This document shows, one piece after another, positions 57,469 to 64,000 of a stretch of 64,000 bases of DNA. Each line of letters opens with the position of its first letter. Within the stretch, counting starts at the first letter, position 1. Location of the stretch: contig JAFEKR010000002.1 of NCBI GenBank assembly GCA_019022495.1, positions 1,240,001-1,304,000 of the forward strand. Reading direction: 5' to 3'. The translations under genes and the position numbers were made by a program. Under the pieces are notes generated by a model. The model worked only from the letters and a program-made list of their open reading frames with translations. It did not search any database and was not told where the DNA came from. Source of the DNA: Epichloe hybrida (taxonomy: Eukaryota; Ascomycota; Sordariomycetes; Hypocreales; Clavicipitaceae).

Positions 57469-58356
57469 CAAGTCAGATCGTTTGGGGAAGAAAGGGGGGG
57501 CGATAATCCACTCACTTGCGTTACCAAGTCGCTATTCTGCCTCCGCTCTTCACGCCCGCCAATCCCTAATTCCCGCTCCAACATCCGCCTCGCAATATGC
57601 TTCTGGGCATGCAAGTCGTAATCATTGACACCGAAGGCTCCAGTCCGCATAAGCTTAAGGCCCTCCTCACTCGGTACCTTTGGGAATCTGTTGGGATCTT
57701 TGGCTTGGCGTCGACGACGAATACCCCAGTGGCTCAAGAAACCCTCCCCATCGGCATGGTCGTCAAGCACGACATTGGCGAGGTGGCGGTTGCGCAGAAG
57801 TGCCCTTAATTGTGCCCTTGTCAATAGACCGGACCTTCCGCCTTCTTCGTAGAAATATTAGCCGATGTGTCCTTGCGCGATACATGCGACAACGGTATTT
57901 ACCTCTGAAAAGCGCCATGATATGTCGCACTGGATCAGCGGCATCTCTATCATCGTCATTGTCATTGTCTTCTTCCTCAAGATCGTCGTCGTTATATTCT
58001 TCTGCACCCTCGTCGTCTCCGACAACAAGTTCAAACTCTACATCACCAGGCAAAATATCTGCTCAAGACTTGCGGTCAGCTGGGATCAGGTTCCTAGGCG
58101 TACGAAGTACAAGCCAGAAGATGTTTGCGTGGAAAGCCCTACCATGAAAATCGTCATCTTCGTCGTCGTCGTCTTCATCAGGTTCATCTCGATAGTCCGA
58201 GTCATCAACCTCATCGCCGTTGCCATCTTCCCCGAGTATATCGTCCACACCGTAGTACAAACCTGTGGCAACTCCCCTACCGCCGTCCTCGGTCTCTTGG
58301 CGTCCGTGAGACTGACTTGGTGAGTCCAAATTTCGATTGTCACCTGCCTGATCCAT
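56059..58356 (-). CDS. LEC14B/DCAF11-type WD40 protein
   Basis: Five minus-strand exons: 58356-58143, 58058-57903, 57844-57516, 57410-56285 and 56213-56059, giving 659 residues; all phases are consistent. The first two exons encode a very acidic region (DDDDEDDD and EEEDNDNDDDRD) ending ADPVRHIMALFR. Exon 3 starts GGRSGLLTRAQLRALLRNR, the conserved N-terminal block of this family; the acceptor is a tandem AAGAAG so one residue is uncertain. Exon 4 carries the WD repeats, with GSDDATIKVWDRRS, DQSMKLWDLR and YSGSADGNVYIWNMD. The last exon gives ASAWNGYSMARGTCTLHAFN, the family's C-terminal signature. DCAF11-type proteins are substrate receptors of CUL4-DDB1 ubiquitin ligases; that role is inferred. 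The intron at 57411-57515 holds a T-run/A-run inverted repeat. Confidence 0.92.
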
Positions 58357-59734
58357 GTGCAAGTCGATTCGAATGTGGATGGGGTATAATGACGGGTTGT
58401 GCTGCACAGGCAGATATTTGTGACAGGCCAGGCCGATTAACGTGCGGTAATAAGACAGAAGTCCGATGTGCGGAGTTATTGATGTACCTGATGCGAAGAG
58501 AACGGCACCAAGTAGAGTAGATGCAAATGAGCCAAAACGATGTTTGACCTCGAAACTCCACCGAAGACGACTTTAGGGTGGAGATGGGTTATTTAGAAAG
58601 ATGGGTGAGTTCGTTAATGATGAGCAGAGTATATGCAGTATATGCAGTATATGAGAAGAGAATGAACACGTCGTGACGACATTCATGTACTCTGGGCTGG
58701 TGGGGGACACAGATAGGCTGCTAGAAGAGAAAAAAGCCAGACATTAGCGGAAGTCTGGTGGCTCTGCGCTTTTGTCAGCGAGTGGCAATGGCACCAGCTG
58801 GCTGGGCCGTCACTGTCACTGTCACTGTCACTGTCACTGTCACTGTCACGGTGTCAAGACTCAAGAGTCAAGACTGGGCGTGGGACTAAAAGCGCGCTAG
58901 TCCCCACGATCTCGCTCAAAATGTCCGAGGTTACAGGTCCAACCAGAGAGGCGTCTGGATTCGATTTTTCTTTTGGCGAAAAAGATAGTAGCTATATTAT
59001 CAGCGGGAGGTGGTTCCTGGTCAAGTCCCGTGTCGCTTCTTCGATGAAAACATGGACGGCTCCAATGAACCATGCTGGACAAGAAAGTTTGGCCCAGGAT
59101 GAAATGCAAGGGGGGATTGGGAAGAACATTACGGATTAAAAATTGACCATACATCCATAACAGGAGAGGGGCCAAAACTGGTCTGAGCAACCGTCGCATA
59201 ATGCATTGGCCTCAATCGTCGCCATCCTCCACCGCTCGCCCATTTCTGCCTGCACAGACACGGGCGTTTCCTTTGCTTCTCTCTTCATTCTCATCATTTT
59301 ATCTCTTGGCCTGATTCGAATTGCTTGATCCAGCGGCCACCTTCACTCCTTCACATTCATTCCTTCCGTTCTGATTATCGCGCGTTGGTTTTTCTGTACG
59401 GAATATGTACAACTCAGCCCATTAGGCTTTTCCCCTTCAGAACTGGTACGGAGGGCGCGCCACTAATAATTAGTAATAAAGTCAAGCCACCACCTCAACG
59501 GCGAGCTAAAACAACAAGGCCCCTTTTCTGACACTCGTCAGGCATCGGAGTGGCCACCGCAGCCTGTTACTCCATCGAGACCAAATCCATCATCAGGCCA
59601 TCATCTTTTTGCCCGAATCCTTCAACTTTTTTTTTTTTTGCATCCAAGCCGGCACCCGGTCTTTCGCATTCAACTTCTCATAGACCAAAGGGGCTCGTCA
59701 ATCGGGCAAGTGCTCAAGGAGTTGCATCGTCACA
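58357..59734. other. Divergent intergenic region with hexamer array
   Basis: Lies between the WD40 gene (minus) and GDT1 (plus). It contains a (TGTCAC)n array of about seven units at 58806-58849. A 72-codon plus-strand frame at 58921-59139 lacks any recognisable feature. C/T-rich sequence and a T run (59628-59639) precede GDT1. Confidence 0.5.
58806..58849. repeat. Tandem hexanucleotide (GTCACT)n
   Basis: About seven consecutive copies of GTCACT. It lies about 450 bp upstream of the WD40 gene start and about 890 bp upstream of GDT1. Confidence 0.9.
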
Positions 59735-61516
59735 ATGAGATTCCACACCAAACTCTCCCCGCTGCTGCTGCTACTGCTGCCATCCTTGGCCGCCGGCTTG
59801 TCGCCGCGAGCAGTCCCTGCCATGAAGGACAGCGACAGCGACAGCGACTCGAACTTGGCTGCGGCTGCAGCCCCTCGACGAGCAGATGATGCCACGACGT
59901 CGAAACCAGGCACTGGCACCCGCTATGGAGCTACCACGAAAGACGCCCCAGTCGATGGCAAAGATGGAAAGCCTCACTCTGGCCCGTTCGTCGAAACGGA
60001 CGGGCGGGCCGTCGATGCACAGGGGCAGAACCTTCCAAAACTGAAAGGAAGACCCGACGACCCAATGTTTATTGACGGGCAGAAAATTCCGAAAACCAAT
60101 GACGGCGTCATGTTCGATAAAAATCGCGACCGTCCCGAAAAGGGTATCTCCACTGGCACTGACGGAGGCGTGACCAAAAAGGACAAGGCTCGCAAGGAGA
60201 AGGAAGGCAAAACAGGCGAGAAAACCCTCACCAAACCCGAAGCTCCCAAGGAGCAGCCACCCCTACCACATAGTGAGGAGCGAAAGCTGCGAACCGGGAA
60301 AGAGGAAGAGACAGACAAGCCAAAAATGTCGGACCACAAGGACGAAGACAACACAGAATACACCGGCCTAGACGTGAGTCGCTAACCCCCCAGTCCATCG
60401 GATCCCGATCATCTGTGACGTGGTACGAACCTGAACTGATTCTCCTTGCCTAAATAGAAGCCTGGCGATCTACCCGATTCGCCACGGGACAAGTCTAAAT
60501 CTACCACGGGCGGATCATCAAGAGAACACATCGAGCCCTTGACCGCCAAGTCCAGAGACACCACCAGCAAAACGAAGCCGACGATGGTCAAAACGCCCAC
60601 CCTAGATGAGAAGGATGAAGGGATTATACAGCCATTTCATTCATGGGTGCTGTCATTCACCATGATTCTGGTTTCTGAAATCGGCGACAAGACGTTTCTT
60701 GTTGCTGCTCTCATGGCCATGAAGCATGATCGTATGGTCGTCTTCTCAGCTGCCTTTGGCGCCCTGCTTGTCATGACCGTCTTGTCCGCTGTCTTGGGCC
60801 ATGCCGTGCCGACTTTGATCCCCAAGCGCCTGACCAGCTTCCTCGCCGCCGGACTGTTCTTCGTATTTGGCGCCAAACTGCTCAACGAGGGTATGAAGAT
60901 GGATCCAAATGAAGGCGTGTCAGCTGAAATGCATGAAGTCGAGCAGGAGCTCGCCGAGAAGGAGAAGCAGATGGGGCATGGCAAGAAGGGCGAGATGTCG
61001 GCGTACAGCTTGGAAATGGGCCTTGGTGCTAGGAACTCTCGGTCCAAGAGCCGATTCCCCTCGCCACCACGGTCGCCCTCGCAATCACCCACACGCAGCC
61101 CTTCGAGACGATCCGGATCTATGACTGGGGTTGTGCAAGGTGTTGGCAACCTGTGTTCTCTTCTTCTTAGCCCTGCTTGGGTGCAAACCTTTGCCATGAC
61201 GTTTCTGGGCGAATGGGGAGACCGCAGTCAAATCGCTACGATTGCCATGGCTGCGGGTCAAGACTACTGGTGGGTGACTCTTGGTGCCACTTGTGGCCAT
61301 GCTATTTGCACTGGGGTGGCTGTCATCGGTGGCCGTGCGATTGCTGGCCGCGTCAGTCTCAAAATGGGTGAGTACTATTTGATTATTATTCTTGTCTGCA
61401 TTTTGGCGCAGGCCGAAATCTGTGCTAACTTTTTTTTTTTTGTAGTGACCGTCGGTGGTGCGGTAGCCTTTCTTATTTTCGGCTTCATCTATTTCGTCGA
61501 GGCCCTATACGCATAA
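59735..61516 (+). CDS. GDT1: GDT1/TMEM165 family Ca2+/Mn2+ transporter
   Basis: Exons 59735-60373, 60458-61367 and 61446-61516 encode 539 residues. A signal peptide (MRFHTKLSPLLLLLLPSLAAG) is followed by about 250 hydrophilic, charged residues. The transporter core then has both signature motifs of the UPF0016 family: EIGDKT (residues 287-292) and EWGDRS (465-470), each in a membrane helix. The loop between the two halves carries an Arg/Ser/Pro-rich stretch (PSPPRSPSQSPTRSPSRRS) that could be phosphorylated. The last exon (VTVGGAVAFLIFGFIYFVEALYA) completes the final helix. Yeast Gdt1 moves Ca2+ and Mn2+ into the Golgi to support glycosylation. The core is standard; the long luminal N-terminal extension is much longer than in yeast. 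Confidence 0.95.
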
Positions 61517-64000
61517 AGGATTTTTACATTCCATTGGCGATCTGTTCTCACGGACCGTGCTTCATACATTCAATTTTTTTTCTCTCGTTCAGCGATCCCA
61601 CCAGCATATTCCAGCCATGTATTCATTTGTAATCGGAAAGGGGGGGAACGAGCTCACCCACGGACGATGACGTTTCGTTTTTTTTTTTCCTTTGTCTTTT
61701 CATGAGGCAATGTAATTGTTCAATGGCTCTGCAACTAACTGTCGGGGTCTTGAAGGGGCAAAAAAAGAGCTTGTTTCATGGACATGATCAGGAAACGGCC
61801 TTACCGTTGACTGCTCATTGAAATGTGTAACATGTTGCGATGGACGACTCGCACTCGCACACACCAAAGTTTTCTTATCCTGTCTGTACGTTGGATGCAG
61901 CGAACAGGCAACGTTGCGCTGCGCGAGGGGGAAACACCAAAAAGTTGGGAAGACACAATGCAATCCAAGGGCGGAGTGGATATTGGGATGGGTACGTACC
62001 CAGACACCAGGTTGCTAGAGAATATGTTTGGGTTTTGAAGGAATCACATAGTGAAGACGTCGGACGGACCCCTTTGACCTGGATGGTAGACGTGGCGTTT
62101 GACGGGAGCGATAGATCTGGGCACGAGCAAATGCGTCTTTGCAGCTTCTGTTACAATATCGACAGAGCCGATACTTGAAACAAGCTTGTAAATTATTTGC
62201 TTTCTCTCTCGTTGTACCGTTGTCTCGTGTCCAACCATGGCAGTGCAGGGTCTTGTCTTGTCTTGGCAGAAGATGGCGGCCGGCCGGGCTGTGCTATGTG
62301 GGCCAAGTCGTCGAGGTACATGATGGTGGTGATGATGATGATGATGATGTGAATGCAAGCTCCAGTTGGTGCGGTCAATGTTCGGCGGTATTCCGCTGCC
62401 ATGCCGCACGCAAATTGGCGATGGACCGCTGGCAAGGGCGAAGAAGGGCACGGAGATGGAGATGGCTGGATGGCTGCCTGGTCTTGGGCATCTCGGCCGA
62501 TCGGCCAAGTAAATTTTCCATTCGAGCTGCAAGGACCAGGACCAGGACAACCGGATGGAATGCTACGTTGTTCCCCTCGCGTTCTGCGTTCTGGACGTCC
62601 CTGCCTGCACGGAGGGAGGACACTGACCACGGGCCGAATGGGCCACGTCGAAATTCCACAATTCGTACAGATCGCCACAAGCCGCAGGGCTGCTTATCGT
62701 CACGTCACACAGGGTGTATTGCGCAGGTTGCAACGCGGGCGCCACTTTGGCATGGGATTTGGTCTTTTTTTGGCAAAGTGGCTGAGAATCTCTCTCCACT
62801 TCTGTTGGTTCTGGAACTTCTGGTTCAATTCAAGACCAACACCTCGCTTCGCGTGTCTTTACCACTTGCGACGAGGCCGGCACACCATGACGGCAAATGT
62901 CGGACGACGCCTTGCCGGGGGGGGGGCGGGTCCAACCTTGTGGTGTCTTGCCAAGTCAAGGCATTGCCAAGGCATGGCGGTGCTTTGGTCCCCCCTTCCC
63001 TAATCCGTACCGGCCGAGAACAAGTGAAGCAGCTCGGATAGTTCCGCGGCCAAAAATAAAACACCAAAACTTGACAATGGTGGGTCCAAATTTTTTTTTT
63101 TTCCCCTCACATATCGCTAGTTGGTCTTGGTTTTCATTCATTTCCTTGTCGGTCAAAAAATGTTTATTTTGCCGCCGTGTTACGTGTGATTTGCGACCAC
63201 ACAACGTACCATTTTTGCACCACGGGAGTTTTATATTTTCTTCCTCTCTCATAAAACGTGTCTGCCGAGCAAGGATGACTACGCGGGGACGTGGAAAGAA
63301 GTGACCGGGTCAATTGTTTTTGGTCACGTACATAGAACATGGGGAACAACACATGGACCACACCCGCATGACATGGGCGAGGAGAAGGGGGAGGCACCGA
63401 AATCAAAGCCGTTTTCCTAGCAAGGTCCCGTTCCGGAACCGTCCCGGAACCGTCCCGGAACTGTCCCGGCTTACTCTCGTTGGACACGACGATGAAATGA
63501 AATCCGAACCTTGAACCTCGTGGCCATCCATCTCATCTGCGTTTGCCCTCCACGGCCTGGCATCTTGGCTTTGCTCTGAACAATCTGAATCCGACATTTG
63601 ACATCTGACATCTGACATCTGACACGTGGAAGATGTGGACAATATGGATAACCTCACTTACCAACTCGCGTATCCCTCCTCGTGACTGGAACACTCGCTT
63701 CCGCGCTCGATGCAGGGGAAGGGGGGGGGGGAACTGATGAGGATAGCAAAAGGGCGATTCAACAAGCCACTTCTGCACCTCTCTCCACGGCGAAGTTGTT
63801 CCAAAGGACCCCTGAAGGATCTCCCTGGACTGCCTCACATCGGACATATATCCGTGGGGTATATTCAACCGCGAGGCGTTTAGTTGTGGCTTGTTCTGCC
63901 CCCCCCCCCCTCCCCGCCATTTCCCCTGAATTATGAATGTCATCCATCAAGGATGACAACTTCCTGTCAGCGGAGCTAGACCAGGCTGCTTTCCAACCAG
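61517..64000. other. Gene-free end of window
   Basis: GDT1 3' flank, then mixed sequence with long antisense open frames but no domain, splice pattern or family similarity. Repeats include (GAT)n at about 62327-62349, an AACCGTCCCGG unit repeated three times at about 63436-63470, a TGACATC unit repeated four times at about 63597-63622, and G or C runs near 62921, 63720 and 63900. A gene starting beyond 64000 cannot be excluded. Confidence 0.5.

Noticed and set aside
62139..63041. 300-codon plus-strand frame near the window end
   Set aside because: Low-complexity translation (Arg/Trp/Cys-rich, poly-Asp from a GAT repeat), no domains, and overlapping open frames on the opposite strand. It looks like a chance frame.

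Overview
This window is nuclear DNA from a filamentous ascomycete. The genes have short spliceosomal introns (about 46-213 nt, mostly GT..AG with CTRAY-like branch sites). Domain architectures are typical of Pezizomycotina: a GPI-anchored yapsin-like protease, a CFEM-like wall protein, a CRY-DASH with an RGG tail, and 2-methylcitrate dehydratase. A long repeat block shows repeat-induced point mutation (RIP). The protein variants look like Sordariomycetes, most likely Hypocreales; that placement is inference from recognised homologues and no search was run.

Layout. 0-2 kb holds two decayed genes: an SRPK-like kinase (+) and the N-terminal nucleoside-phosphorylase-like part of an NLR/ankyrin-type gene (-). 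3.6-8.4 kb has two convergent secreted or GPI-anchored surface proteins. 8.4-13.6 kb is gene-poor. 13.6-15.6 kb encodes Vms1, the ribosome quality-control peptidyl-tRNA hydrolase. 16-19 kb has a sugar-transporter relic, a small four-helix membrane protein, a foldback MITE and tandem arrays. 19-22 kb has a small hydrophilic protein and CRY-DASH. 24.8-25.5 kb is a cupredoxin-like secreted protein carrying a frameshift. 27-33.5 kb is a dense run of housekeeping genes: 2-methylcitrate dehydratase, an SH3/PY protein of the Lsb1/Pin3 type, and mitochondrial citrate synthase.

33.8-51.1 kb is a sharply bounded AT-rich island of about 17 kb with no intact genes. It is a graveyard of RIP-mutated transposons. 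Readable within it are a 5'-truncated Ty3/gypsy chromovirus whose frame is intact except for stop codons, a Ty1/copia-type RT/RNase H, a 409-bp hAT-type MITE with a perfect 8-bp target duplication, two inverted copies of a 2-kb hAT-like element, an LTR pair with a 5-bp target duplication, and a CACTA-ended inverted-repeat element.

51.3-61.5 kb returns to ordinary genes: COQ4 (ubiquinone synthesis), a PDCD5/TFAR19-like protein, a ketopantoate-reductase-like protein, an LEC14B/DCAF11-type WD40 protein, and GDT1 (Golgi Ca2+/Mn2+ homeostasis). 61.5-64 kb has no supportable gene.

Coherent themes are mitochondrial metabolism (citrate synthase, methylcitrate dehydratase, COQ4, Vms1, possibly the ApbA-like protein) and cell-surface proteins. 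They look like neighbours rather than a dedicated cluster. Exon boundaries were derived by hand from reading frame, splice consensus and family conservation.
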